From positions 114,597 through 178,596 of the forward strand of contig JASANH010000299.1 in assembly GCA_030248295.1 (NCBI GenBank): a stretch of DNA of 64,000 nucleotides, read 5' to 3'. The notes under the pieces are model-generated. The model saw only the letters and a list, made by a program, of their open reading frames with translations. It ran no database searches and had not been told where the DNA came from. Shown here piece after piece: positions 15,018-26,803 of this stretch. This DNA is from Mesodorylaimus sp. YZB2_4 (lineage: Eukaryota > Nematoda > Enoplea > Dorylaimida > Dorylaimidae). A program made the position numbers and the translations under genes. Position 1 is the stretch's first letter. Every line of letters begins with the position of its first letter.

Positions 15018-18000
15018 GTGACTTCTGTCCTCTGTAAGGACAGGGGAGCCTACATCTCTGCAGGTTCGAATCATGCATTGCAGGGTCTTAATAGCCGGTA
15101 AGAAGCAGCGTACCGAGCTTACTATGCCGACTAGCGGACACCTCCACGACGGGTCGGTCGTCCGCAGGAATATAGAATATGCGATGGAGTCGAACACCGG
15201 CAGCCAGACACGGCCGTACTAGACGGAATCACCAACGTGAACTGAGGGAGGACTTCGAGACGTCACCCTGTTGGGTTGGCCAGTGACCTAGAACTGGTAA
15301 GGAGATAGAGATCGATTTTGACTAGACCTGATCCGTTGCCGGGCAGGGAAGAACACGCGGAAATAATTCATGTGCTGGAAACACACGTGCCGTGCGGACA
15401 GGCGGAGAAGGAATCACTTGCACGAAGAGGTGCGGATTACACCGGCTATAGGCAATACGGGTTGGTTGGAAGCCCCTTAGGGAACTGGGGTGTCGCGGGA
15501 CCCAACTCTCAAAAATTTTAAAAAGCCACCAGATAAGTATCAGATAGCCAACTACAGGCTGACTTTTAACCTGGCTTGCACAGATAGCGAGGTAAAGAAA
15601 CCTATCAGCAAAATGATAACCTTCCGAATATGTTAGCACGGCTGGTGCCAGTATACCCGAGCATGCAATGCTAAAAGCTTCACTGCACTGTAGATGGCCG
15701 ACATATCGACAGAGGAGAGGCTACGCCTTTATTCAGGGAGACCATCGCATGGATATGGGTCCTCCACTCACAGTCAGATTCCCACGCAGCGTATGTGCCC
15801 GCTGCCATGGTTCTGTAAGTTCCTTATCGTTAGTAGACCGAAAGCGGGCTGCATCTCCCCTGACTGGCCCTGCTCAGTGACTAGCTTGCTAGCCAAGGCA
15901 CAATGGCATAGAGAGCCGTCTTCTCTCTGTCGACCTGTCTTCGACTGGCAAAGTTGGTCTGCCCGCCCCTACTGTAGCTTCTTCTCCTTATACTTGCTCT
16001 TCGCTCTAACGTAACGACTCTGCAGTATGCAGAGGTGTTCGCAAGGGGAGGAATATCACAGCGCTCTGGTAGTACCTGAGTGCATAGGTGCTGTCGTGAC
16101 TGGAACTGAACTGCTCGAACTGTTGCCAACTGGTGGTCTGATCATGCTTGTCCATAACTGATGCACGAAGACTGCCAGCAATGGGGAATTACGAAGAAGT
16201 GTAATGAGATCGCCAACTGCCCGCCCGGCTTGACCAGGGCAAAAGGTCGAAGTGAACGGAGTGAGTGTTTTCGACTGGACTCAAGCGTACATAGGGCCAA
16301 GGTGGACGGCTGTTTGATCTGAACATACTGTACGCCCGTGTGACTGGAAATAAAGGTACATCTTTACGATTGTCCGTGGAATAGTAGAAGAGACTGTCGA
16401 CGGGCTGGTCAATGGAACTAACAACGAGTTAAAGCGAGCTCGGCTGAGTAACCTGATTTTGAACTCTTTGGCTACACCACATAAAGCGGGTAAGGCATCG
16501 CCTAGCCTGTGTGGTTAATCGTTTTTGAGTGCCCACACAAACAGCTTGGCATGTCCTGTCTTTACCATTTCTTGTCCTGTCTTTCCCTTCTCTGTGATAT
16601 CCAAATAGAAACAGCTGGTGTATGCTCCTGCTTTCTCTGTAGACCGTTGCTGATACTCGATGCTTGATGCCTTCAGGGTGCGTGATGTATTCTTCACTTC
16701 GGTCAGCATTTGCTAGGCATTGCTGCAATGCTCTCGCAGCAGTGAAGGGGTCATAAGGGATTTAGACTCCGCCTCCTCCACTGATCACTTTCCCATCGAT
16801 CGGACCCGATCAGACAATCACCGAGCGCCGTTTCCATTCACCCATCCCACCACCTGGGCAACGAGGGACCAACTGGGCAGCGAGCGTTACCCCTAGCGGG
16901 AGAATCGCCCTCGAAGGCGTCCTGCCATAGATAGACTGATCGCTGGGCACCATCATATTTTTCTGGCAGGGAATACTGCATTCTCGCCACTCCTCACTGG
17001 CCTCGCAGCCTACTACGTATGGTACATTCCCGCCACTTTACACTGTCCTCGCTGGTCCACTGCACTTTTGACGCTTCACACTGTCTCGCAAAACATATAA
17101 GCGCGCTGCTGGCCGTGGCTCGTCATTCCGATTGACTGCTCGTTCACGAATGATGGTCTTGGCTGCACAAATGTGGGTCTCGTTGCCCACGCCTGTCAGT
17201 CCGTTGCCATCGCCAGTGAGCCAGTTGCCAGCGAATGTGGGTCCTGTTGCCCACGCCGGCTGGTCTCGTTGCAGTCGCCCACGAATGTTGGTCTTGACCA
17301 ACGCCAGATGGGTCTGTGTATCGGAATGGCTGCGATGTGACGACCTCCCCGCGGTGCAGCCGGAAACTGGTCTCCCGATCAGGCCAACGTCACGCAAGAA
17401 AGAAGAATTGACGAAGCGGCAATTGGATCGAAAGTCGAATTCGACGGGCGATGGATTAGACCAGGGGTAAGCATGGCTTACTCAGCAGACTGACTTCTAG
17501 TGCCTTAACTTTCAGGCCCGACTTCCGATGCGAGTGGCACATGGCTGGATGAAGATGGTCTCGTTGGATTGATCTCCGACGTGTTGGTCGACAATCACGT
17601 GCTCGGTGAGGTAAGTTTGGTCTCTTCCGCTCGCTTGTCGCTCCAAACTTGTAGCTTGCTTTTGAGGTATCGAAGCTCAAGTCCCAACTCAGCGGTGCGT
17701 CACGATGAGAACCTGAGCAGTCAAGCAGCGAATACTCGTACAGACAAGACTGAATCTACATGGCCAAACGAAACGATAAACCGAGCTCCAACTCTGCCGT
17801 CGACCATTGGGCATCTTGGTTGGTCGAAGTTGCGATGGTCGGTGCGACATCCAGAGTGATCTTGATCGTGGCAACATGTGTATGGCGTGCCATTGCTTGT
17901 ATTGATCGCTGCTATGTACGAAGTATTGGGTTCCTAGGAGAAGGGTGGGTCATGCGAGCGACGAGAAAACGATGATATGCCTTCAGAAGCATGTTACCTC

Positions 18001-18861
18001 AGAAACAGGCAGGGGCCCAGTGCCTACCCTCCTGAGCGAAAAACCAAGGTAATCGCGGCTGTTGGGCCTCTCCAGTCAGTTGTCGATGAACATCGGGTGG
18101 CGCGGTCGGTACCGACTCCAGCGACCTTCCCCCTTTCATATACAGTGCGTCTTATAAAGTGGGTATTTTTGTGCGACCTACTCGTCGTGGAGCTGTCCAC
18201 AAGGGCATAGAAATAAGCTCTGTACGTTGCTGCTGTCCGGCTTTATAGGGACAGCGCAGTGAGGTCATTCGGACCAGCAATACCGGTGTAGGTACCCCGT
18301 ACAGAGGGTGGACACAACCCTATTTTAAGACAGCAACGCGCGCAGGCATGCCACTCAAGGGTGAAGAAACGCATCATCGCGATCAGCCGCGAGTCAAACT
18401 CGCGCCGCCAATTGTTAACCCAGCGTGAGAGGCAGACGTGTAATCCTCAATGCACCGCGCAAGCTAGTAATGGCACCAGGACAACTGTTGCTCGCAGCTT
18501 TTGACTGCTGCTTCTGCAGATTGCACCAAAGTGGGGTGAGGTACAGTATGTCTGCAAATAGCAAGACCACGCACACAGCCGAAGGGCTTTCCCTTCGGAG
18601 TGTGTGGAATGAGTGAGACTGTGAACACTTGTTGTTGTTTGTTTGTATTTTTGGACCCATCCTGGACGGTCCAGGGTAGGGTCGATTTTTGGCCCTTTAC
18701 CCGTGGGCTGGGGGGCTTGTTAATTGACCCTAACTTGCTATCGACTAGGGTCAATCCGGGATGCATGTCAGGCAAGGGCGCGTGTTAGTCGCTACCCCGC
18801 GATGTCGGCGGTTACCCCGTGGGGCAACCATATCCAGCCGAGGGGCCCCGCGACGGGACCC

Positions 18862-19077
18862 GGATTCGAGAGCCTCCCGCCCCGTAAGGCCTCTCCTCGT
18901 TTATCGACCCCGGGGATGCAGTGTGCATCGCCAGGCGTGCAAGGCGCAGAGAGAACTTATAATAAGATTGGATTCGAGAGCCACCCGCCCCATAAGGCCT
19001 GTCCATGTTTATCGGCCCCTGAGGGATGGAGGGTAGATCACCTACTGCCAGGCGTGCAAGGCGCAGAGAGAGAACTT
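18862..19077 (+). repeat. Tandem duplication of a roughly 100-bp unit
   Basis: Unit 1 (18862-18959) and unit 2 (18970-19077) both run GGATTCGAGAGCC, CCCGCCCC, TAAGGCCT, GTTTATCG, and end CCAGGCGTGCAAGGCGCAG then AGAACTT. The first 13 bases resemble a tRNA B-box, and the GGCGTGCAAGG word is the reverse complement of part of the SINE body. This suggests a SINE-related origin. Confidence 0.75.
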
Positions 19078-20160
19078 CACCATGTTCTTAGACGGGCAGA
19101 GTTGAGCTCAGGGCCGACCGGTTTCCAGCTCCGCCAAGCAATTTGTGACACGCGCTGTTGACCGCTACACCACCCAGGGGGAACTTGCAAGTTGCTTGGT
19201 TTCTGTTGAGCAGGAGAGAATAGACAGCGGAGCACAACACTCACAGTCCTGGACTTCACTTATGACCCAGTCTTCCAGCGTGAAATACAATCTGACCAGT
19301 CCTAGGCTAGTCTGAGCCTCGCTTGCATTGGCATGAGCGGCCTGACTGGTGCCCCCAAATTTGAAGGTCGTTACGTTTGGTTGACTAGTATACTAGACAC
19401 GAGGGTGGCGTGGACTGCGTGGGATCGTCTGTTGGCTGTCTCGTCTCTAACACAGTAGGTTCAAGGGTCGGTCAAGGCGACGGTATGGACTCGGTGGATG
19501 GTGGTATGGTTCGTTGTCTGACTCTGTACAGATACGGCAGCCATGTGTGCATCCATCATGGCAGCCATCATACCCTCATACCATGCTGCCTTCAGCCTTT
19601 ATTGCCCTTCTCCTGAATGCTTATCGCCTGACTTTTCATACTCATTTTCGATGTACCCGTATTGCCACCCGGCCTGAAATCGCAGGAGGTCACGATATTG
19701 ACGAACTTTACAGTGATCAACACTTTGCGAGCGATCGATATTTTTAATTCTGTATCATCTCTCCCAAGCAGCAGTTCCAAGTAAAAGGCTGCACCTCACA
19801 ATTAGATGCTCACTAGCTGATTCCACTTACTACTGTAGGTTACTCCGTCAAAGCACCCGGCGACCTACGCTCGGTCACTAAACCCAAAATGCATATCGAA
19901 AGTGTTCGAAGATGAGAAAAGACTTAATACTGGCCTGAATTCGTGGTTTTTTGGTTCCTAAAAAATCCTTAGAGTTTTGCCGCCAAAATTTCACCCAGCA
20001 GAGTCTCGTAATAATATCAGTAATCTGGGCACAGCTGTGAGACAAACTACAGTTAACGGCAATTAGTCGTCAGCCAAATCTGAAAATCCGCTGAATTGCA
20101 AAAATAATTCAAGTCCTTCAAAGGCAGGACTGCCAAAAACACCCAGAAGAACCCCACAAC

Positions 20161-23100
20161 TCAATTATCATATTCCTTTTCCAATAAATTGTCGAAAAGA
20201 CGTTGACACGAATCGAATGCCAATCGCGATTTGATTAGATCGATCTCTCTGAAACAGAGAAGTGAAAATGAGGAAACGGTTCGCAGAGCAGAGTGAAAAA
20301 GAGATTTCTCTGTTTTTAAACATAAGTCATGAAATACAGTCGCTTGCTGGCAGCACTTACCCCCCCCCCCCCCCATTCCATGCTTTCCCACTATCTACGT
20401 TTCAAAGTTTTGACGCACACTGGAAAAATCCATCCAGTAGAAAAATCAGGCCCCAGAAACCCAGGTCCACAGTCTGAGGCAATTCTCCAGTATGTCCCCA
20501 CGCGGAGCTCTGAATATCTACTTTACATACAGTACAGTAGCCACTTACATGAGACTCCCATCCAGCCAGTCGGCTTCCACCTTCTTGGACAGTTCTGTTA
20601 ACCGAATCATCAATTTCGTCCAAGCAGACATTCGATGGTCGGATAATGTTGCACTTGACAAAGCCAGAATCATCTGGTCGTGTCTCTTGCACAGCTCATC
20701 GATCGAAGGCGCATCCAGAATATGTTCAATATTGAACAGACCATGGAACTGGAAGAAAATACCGTATTGCTAATAGTGTTCGGCCAAGGATGACTTTTGT
20801 CGAGGTCGGGGTTGGGTCGAGGTTCGAGTCCCTAACTTATTTTGCGATGTGTCCTGCAAGTTCCAGTACATTCCCATGCTCCTCTGACTGTATTTTCAAG
20901 AGGCAAATCACCTACACGAATAAAAAGGCAAAACGATACTATAAAGTAGTCCTACATGGTGATTTAATCAATCTAGCAGAAAAATTGCGCAATTTTGTTG
21001 CGTGCGAGGCGAGGAGCAGGCACAATTGTGCGTTCTATTTCCAAACTGAGGAACAGCTTATTGCTTGCATCTTGCTTTTAACCCTGGACCTCCAGTCGTT
21101 TTCCCTCGAGGCCTCGGCCCCGGCCGAAAACTAATTTCTAGTTTCAGTGGCTAGCTGTAAAAACGTATTTCCTTACTTTGTACGAAACAGCAGCCATAAT
21201 TCTGGTCAGATAAACAAAGAGCTCGAAACGTTGAATGGAAACACGGCGGCCCAAATAACTCGAGGGGACCAAACCTGGAAGATAGACATTTTTTGAAAAT
21301 CCTGATCTCAGAGCGTCCATTATAACGGATCGAAAGTCTGGTCCCTTTAGTCACTTCGATCACACGCACCCTTCTGAGTGTCCTAGCACCCTCCTCATCT
21401 CCCGTGGGCATCTCTCGCTCATTCATGAGTTACAAGCCTACCAGAAAACTGAAGGCGAGCTAGTCGAGTTCGAGCGCACTCCAATTCCAAAAAGAAGTGG
21501 AACATTCTCGAATACGAATCCACATGCTGATCGGTCATTAGCAGGTTGAGCGGCCAGCAAATCTGAAGTAACAATTCATGAAGTCATATCACTACAACAG
21601 CGCGACGAATGAATCATACTTTAAATTTCAGATCAACTGCACTAATCGATTCGCAAGAACCAGACAAATTTCTCTGCTGAACATGAAGATGCCATGGAAA
21701 CCTGTAACAGAATAATCATGGGGTTGGACCACAGGGAAGCGCCAGAGCAGCCGCGTGGACCCAGTGTCCAGCGTGTAAGGTCAGTCCTACAGACCATGCG
21801 TGGTGGGTGGGCAACCAGCTGAGTTGATGTTTCAGCTGTGTTTGATTACTAGAGCGAGATGGGACAGCGGCTATGAGCTTACATGTCCCTGCCAGCGCTG
21901 CCAGGCCTCTGCTCAGGGGGCTGGGTGATGGCCCCGTGCTGACCAACTAACATGCGCAACATGTATCGGGAGTGCCATGAAGAATGACACTCTCTGAAGG
22001 GCATAGGTTTCCGCGGAGCTACAGTAGGTGTTTGTGTCACTTTATACTGCCATCACTGGATGCAGCATTAAATCCTGAATAAAGTGATATGTGGTTTTTC
22101 TCGTTAACTTAAAAATTGAGCTAGCTAGGCCATAAAACATGGAAGTATCATTCTTTTTGGCACACTCGTAGTAGCAGTGCAGGCACAACAAAAAGCAGGG
22201 TTTTACCTCATTATTCCAGACCTAAGATTGGCAGAGAACAATTCGTTGATTAACTCTGTGTATCGACGAAGGTACGCCAAATCAGTTAGCTGCAAAATGA
22301 CAACAGACATGTAGAAACTGCGATAAAATAAGAAACCCAGCCGTTACATGGTCCAGTTCCCTTTCGTAAGGCACATCACCAAATGCACTGACGGTAATGA
22401 TGCTCTAAAAAAGAAGAGGTCACGCATGGATACAAAACTATCAGCAGGGTGCGCTTACTCGCAGTTCCTTGAGCAAGTCATCCAAATGTAGTTCATGGCG
22501 CAAAGCAGACACCAAAAGCGTCGACATTTCCAAACAACGCGATCGCATTTCAGAGGTCAGACGATTCTGCAATTGTGTAGTGGGCAGAATACCTGGAAGT
22601 CAAGACATATTTACTGCTAACAAGACAATTATGGGCAGTGGCGCACAAGCCAGTCCTGCTGAGATTACTTGCAATATCCGAAAGTCCTTACCAGATTCAG
22701 AAGACGTTACCTTGCACAATGTCGTCTCTGCTTGGGTTTTTGTTCCCGACTTATACTCGGACAACCAGAGAGGATCAGTGTCTATAAGAGATACGTAGGT
22801 CAACAAAGATGGGTGTCCAACCGCACCCTCAGAAAAATGATAGCTTCCTTTCGTTCGCATGCAAGAACACTGATTCCCTCCGCTTATAGCTAAAATTAGT
22901 GATAGCGCTTATGTGCAGTACAAGAACGCACCGACAACCGTTAAGTCGAACCTGACAAGACTAAAAACTGTATTGTGTTGCGGCCGCGGTGGTGCAGCGG
23001 TTCGGAATTCATATGTCCGTATTGCTTGGGAGCGACTGGCTGGACTCGTCCGGGGTTCAATTCCCGGTAATGGAGGTCGGTTCGCGAACCATGAACCCTG

Positions 23101-26100
23101 GCTGACCTTGCACGCCAGGCCGTGGGTGACTCATTCAGTAACCCAGAGGTGCGTCGAGTGGAGAGACGGAAGCCAAACGAGGAGACAGTCACGGCTGTAG
23201 AACAAGCCCACCCGTCATCCGAGCAAGTCGGTGTGCAGTCCAGGATGCCCTCGCGTAGAGGTACTCCTAAGGGAGACACGCAGAAGGAAGCTGCTGTGTG
23301 AGCTGCACCGCACCGCCGAGCTTAGGTTTGACTGCTGGTCAGTTATAATCAGAAACGGGCAAAAATTTTAAAAAATTGTAATGTGTTCCTGGGTGCAAAA
23401 GAAAGCTTTGCGCAAAATATCACAGGCATCTGGCCATCTGGTCAGCGCCTCAAGTCCAAAGAGTTTTCAATTTTTGTGTGGTAAGGAACCTGAGCGTTTG
23501 GAAAAACATGCAGTTTTTTCCAAAGTCGGTTTTCCAGGTTTTGGGCTTTGAGTTTAAGCTTTCCACAGTCGGTATTTGAGGTTTTTCTCAAAAAATCTGG
23601 GAGAATTTAGGCGCTGACCACTGCTGACCAGTTGGCCAGACGCCTGTGACATTTTGCACAGAGCTTTTTTCTCCACCTAAGAGCAAATTGCAATTTTTGC
23701 TTTTGTAAAGTTGGATTTAACGGTTGGCAAGGTTCCCTTGTTAGTCGAATCCAAAGAGCTCACCAAAATTGGCCATGCTGATCAATCGACGCAAAATCAC
23801 AGCCGATTTCCTCGCTCGAACCATGTCCATGGCAAAGTCGGCAAACAACAAATTCAAATTATCACGGATCTTGTATTCGAACTTGTCGTCATCCCTAGAT
23901 GTCACAGCTATGCGAGTACAACGCTTTTTAGCGCCGTCTAGGTGATGTACTGATGAAAGGCTTTTGTCTTTTTTTTGCGGAACTGCAAGCCGATCGACCT
24001 GGGTTCTACAACTGGCTGCCAGAGAACGCGGAGAAGCTCTTTCAAAGTTTTAACTTTCATTCGTCCAACAGAACACGTCAAGGAGATGGGGCATCACCTC
24101 CTCAAGGAAGATGAGCTGGGGGTTAGATAACCTTCCTCTTCCTGCAAAAAACCCAACAGGCCCAGTCAATGGCAAAAAAGGATCTAAACGGAGCCCTTTC
24201 CCGCAAGCCCAACTCATCCATCCCGACACACCAAAAAAACAACCCAACCCAACAACCCCCCCCCCCCCGCCCCAGCTTTAACTTTCACTGTACTTCCACA
24301 TTCCCCTTGCTCTATTGAAACTAGGCGCAGTCCGGATCTACTCCTGACTGGTTTCATGGTCCTGACCTGATGGGGATTCTTCCTCAGTCCATCTCGTGAT
24401 TTGACTAGTGAGGATAGGTCCTCCGCCCAAGTGCCTATCCCTTTCTGTGCTCTTCGCTTGTGTAACGGTTCCGCTCTTGTAAGTGCCGGCCTGTCGACCC
24501 AGTAAAGGACTATCGTTTCTGTAGGGACCGCGCAGTGGTGACGCGAACGGGTGGAGGTATTGCCTCCCAATACGGCCAGGGGTATCGCACTCTCACTTAC
24601 ACAACTTCAATCCCGAAATCTGACCAGAATGCACTTCGATCTGTACCGTCGACGCCCTGTGTTTTACTGTCGAGCAACGTAAGTTGTTTGCCACTGATCC
24701 ATCGAGTCGATTGGAAAATGGGCCAGCCGACAGAAACGCTGAGCAAACTGAATGGGATGCCAAAATGCTGAAACAGGGCGTTGCATTCACTGAACCTTGG
24801 TGGACATAAAAAACTCACTTTTTCGCGCCCTCCAATAACGGCGGTTTGCTCCGCTGCATAAAAGCACTTTGAGGAAAAAGAACTGGCCAACTTGAAATCT
24901 TGCACTGAATCCGAGACAACCACCGATTCAACGAGATGATACACAGCCAACAGCTCCTTCAGGAACGGATCCAGGACCACACTGCATTGGAGAAGACTAT
25001 CTGAAACTGTAATAGTTGTTTTCGACGACTCGCGGGCCACGAGAAATCATACCGAATTTCAAACACGAAACACGCTGTTTCCAATCATTCAAGAAATCCG
25101 ACAACCAAGCGCGTACTGCTTTTAGAGTCGGCGTATGGCAAACTGCCGAAGTGACAAAACGGTCCAAGCGTGTACGAGCAAACGCAGCTTCCGTGATCGG
25201 AAGCAACAGAGATCGGACGCAACCCTAAAACGTCAAAAAACTCCCTCATTCGAGTGAGGAACTCAAGAAAATCAACTAACCTGAGATAATCCTCGAACAT
25301 GACAGTACTTGTTGTAATGAATGCTGCCATCTTGTGCCTCGAAGAATAACGACTTGGACACACCAGCGGTCAAAGACCTGGAATAGACTCGCGGGGTGGC
25401 AGGCATCAGGGGGGAAAAAGGGAAGCACGTGATTTACCACATTACTTCTTCCAACGCCTCTTTCTTTGACAGGAACCATGGCTGATCAATTTCGATCCCA
25501 TACTTCTCCCTGCAGCATGTACCAGGCTGTGTGGCCGTGCATGGCCAAAACTGCTGCAATTTACGGCCATACAAACATTGGACTCTACAGCAGCCCTACC
25601 AGGCAGGCCTCCTAGCCGTAGACATCAACCCGACGGGTTTTCTTTTGCCTTGAGCGACGGCGAGGTGCGTATCGAGCTGCCAATGAAGGCAACCAAACAC
25701 ACCTCTTCAGCAAGGTCAAGGTCACACAGGTTCCATCCTTGGGCCATCCCTTGACGACCTACTAACATTTGTTCAAGCTCCCTTTTTTGGAATTGGGACT
25801 TGCTCAGTCCAGACTGGGATCAGGATTTTCAAAGAGTGCTTTTTTCGTCTTTAATTCGCTGTGATGACCCACATCCCCTGAGGAGCAAGCAAATATAGAG
25901 CCAAAAATTCCATTTCCTTGGATAATTTTTAAGCACAGTAATCATCATTGCATTCAAAATCAGGCTAGCAAAAAAGCGAAAAATCGGTCACACATCCCTT
26001 CAATTAGGAAACAAATCCCTTCATTCCTCTTTATCATTTTCGATTATCCCCGAGTCCCTCCAGCTTCCCCTTCTGAAACATTTCCACAACATTCAATCCC

Positions 26101-26413
26101 AATCACTTTTATCAGGATTGGGAGGGGCAATCCCAACTGGGATCGGGATCCTGAACGAAAGCTACGACCTGCAGGTGAGTACAGTACCCATGGGCGATTT
26201 TCGATGAGTGGTTTGACATCACAGCTTCGGTCTATGCCCTCTTAATTGCCTACAGTGCCCCAGCACTCACCTATTTTCAGCCACACTCCAATGCGACCTT
26301 TTTAAAGGCACCTGTTCTTGCACCAACGGAAGAGCATCGAGTCGTCGAGGCATTTTCAACCAATCGCAGTTACCTTCCTCCATTTCCACATCACTCGCAC
26401 AATCGGCGTCCAT
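20161..26413 (-). CDS. Gamma-tubulin complex component (Spc97/Spc98 family, GCP5-like)
   Basis: Sixteen exons in reading order: 26374-26413, 26271-26316, 25438-25509, 25281-25377, 25053-25224, 24819-25000, 24601-24767, 23764-24005, 22459-22592, 22348-22404, 22222-22289, 21620-21701, 21442-21562, 21177-21274, 20549-20769, 20161-20248. Phases agree and give 628 residues from the ATG at 26413. The GRIP1-like part starts with ALEEVMWSLTAGVSK near residue 47, like the W-L-G motif of GCP5/6. The GRIP2 hallmark ICWPLNL...Y..MFHFFLEL lies at about 454-485, followed by the helical region with FELFVYLTRIM. Family role: the gamma-tubulin ring complex that nucleates microtubules at centrosomes. Weak points: the 5' end may be longer, the acceptor at 24005 is my least certain junction, and the usual VPSFL-type motif after the FW..Y segment is not seen. 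GCP4 or GCP6 are alternatives. Confidence 0.82.
22921..23740. mobile_element. Inverted-repeat element B (copy 1), split by a nested SINE
   Basis: The left end has CAACCGTTAAGTCGAAC; the right end has TTTAACGGTTGGCAAGGTTCCC, its inverted counterpart. Inside are TGTTCCTGGGTGCAAAAG, GGCCATCTGGTCAGC and GACCAGTTGGCCAGACGCC, as in the copies at 45.7 and 47.5 kb. The sequence stops at 22979 and resumes after about 23371 where a SINE is inserted. It lies in the GCP intron between 22592 and 23764. Confidence 0.85.
22980..23370 (+). mobile_element. Full-length tRNA-derived SINE inserted in element B
   Basis: About 390 bp. The head GCGGCCGCGGTGGTGCAGCGG carries an A-box and a B-box (GGGGTTCAATTCC). 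The body has TTGCACGCCAGGCCGTGGGTGA, and the tail has ATGCCCTCGCGTAGAGGTA, GGAGACACGCAG, GAAGCTGCTGTG, TTTGACTGCTGG and AAACGGGCAAAAA. The flanking AAACTGTATTGTGTT and AAATTGTAATGTGTT look like a diverged target-site duplication. Confidence 0.88.
25771..26163. mobile_element. Possible inverted-repeat element A (divergent copy)
   Basis: The right end GATCGGGATCCTGAACGAAAGC followed by TA matches the end of the element at 34327-34671. Words such as ACTGGGATCAGGAT and AATTGGGACT near 25800 are inverted relative to ATCCCAACTGGGATC near 26130. The left terminus is poorly resolved. It sits in the GCP intron between 25509 and 26271. Confidence 0.4.
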
Positions 26414-26803
26414 GTGGTCATCGACCCCATTCTGCAAAATGGCTATCCATAATTGCTCGATTCATCACAGAATGATATTTGTATTGTAAACGTGCAGAGT
26501 GTGACAAAGCTAATTCTATGACATTTTGTTAAAGAGACCAGGCGTGACAAAATTTACACCACGACCTTCAAAATGCATAAAATAGTAATTAGGCACGGAC
26601 AAAAAAGTGCCGCGTTGCGTCCAATTTTACTTCAAAAATTAAATAAATTTCAACGCCCGACCCATTTATGCCTTTATCTGACGCAGAGGTAACTGAATTT
26701 GAAAATCCATAAACGGGTTAGTTACAGCGACAGTTTTAGTTTGCAATACATGACCAACTTTGTGCAGTGACAATTTTAGAGCATCGGTCGACGTCGATTA
26801 ATC

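Larger units (their letters stand above)
9435..20160. other. Gene-poor, repeat-rich region of about 10.7 kb
   Basis: No exon chain with consistent phase and splice sites was found on either strand, and open frames here are short and family-free. It holds SINE copies (11.1, 13.0, 14.9 kb), two other dispersed repeats (13.4-13.85 kb), a CT-rich stretch of repeated CCTCTAAAT words (10.51-10.63 kb, echoed near 11.55 kb), a short tandem repeat (14.69 kb) and a tandem duplication (18.86-19.08 kb). The remaining sequence (12.0-12.9, 15.3-18.8, 19.1-20.1 kb) shows nothing I can name. Confidence 0.6.

Noticed and set aside
20790..20840. B-box word GGTTCGAGTCC on the plus strand
   Set aside because: No tRNA cloverleaf can be formed upstream; isolated motif next to a GCP exon.
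22600..22860. Minus-strand frame MRTKGSYHFSEGAVGHPSLL... as an extra GCP exon
   Set aside because: Its possible donor leaves the wrong phase for the exon at 22459-22592, whereas the exon at 23764 fits directly.
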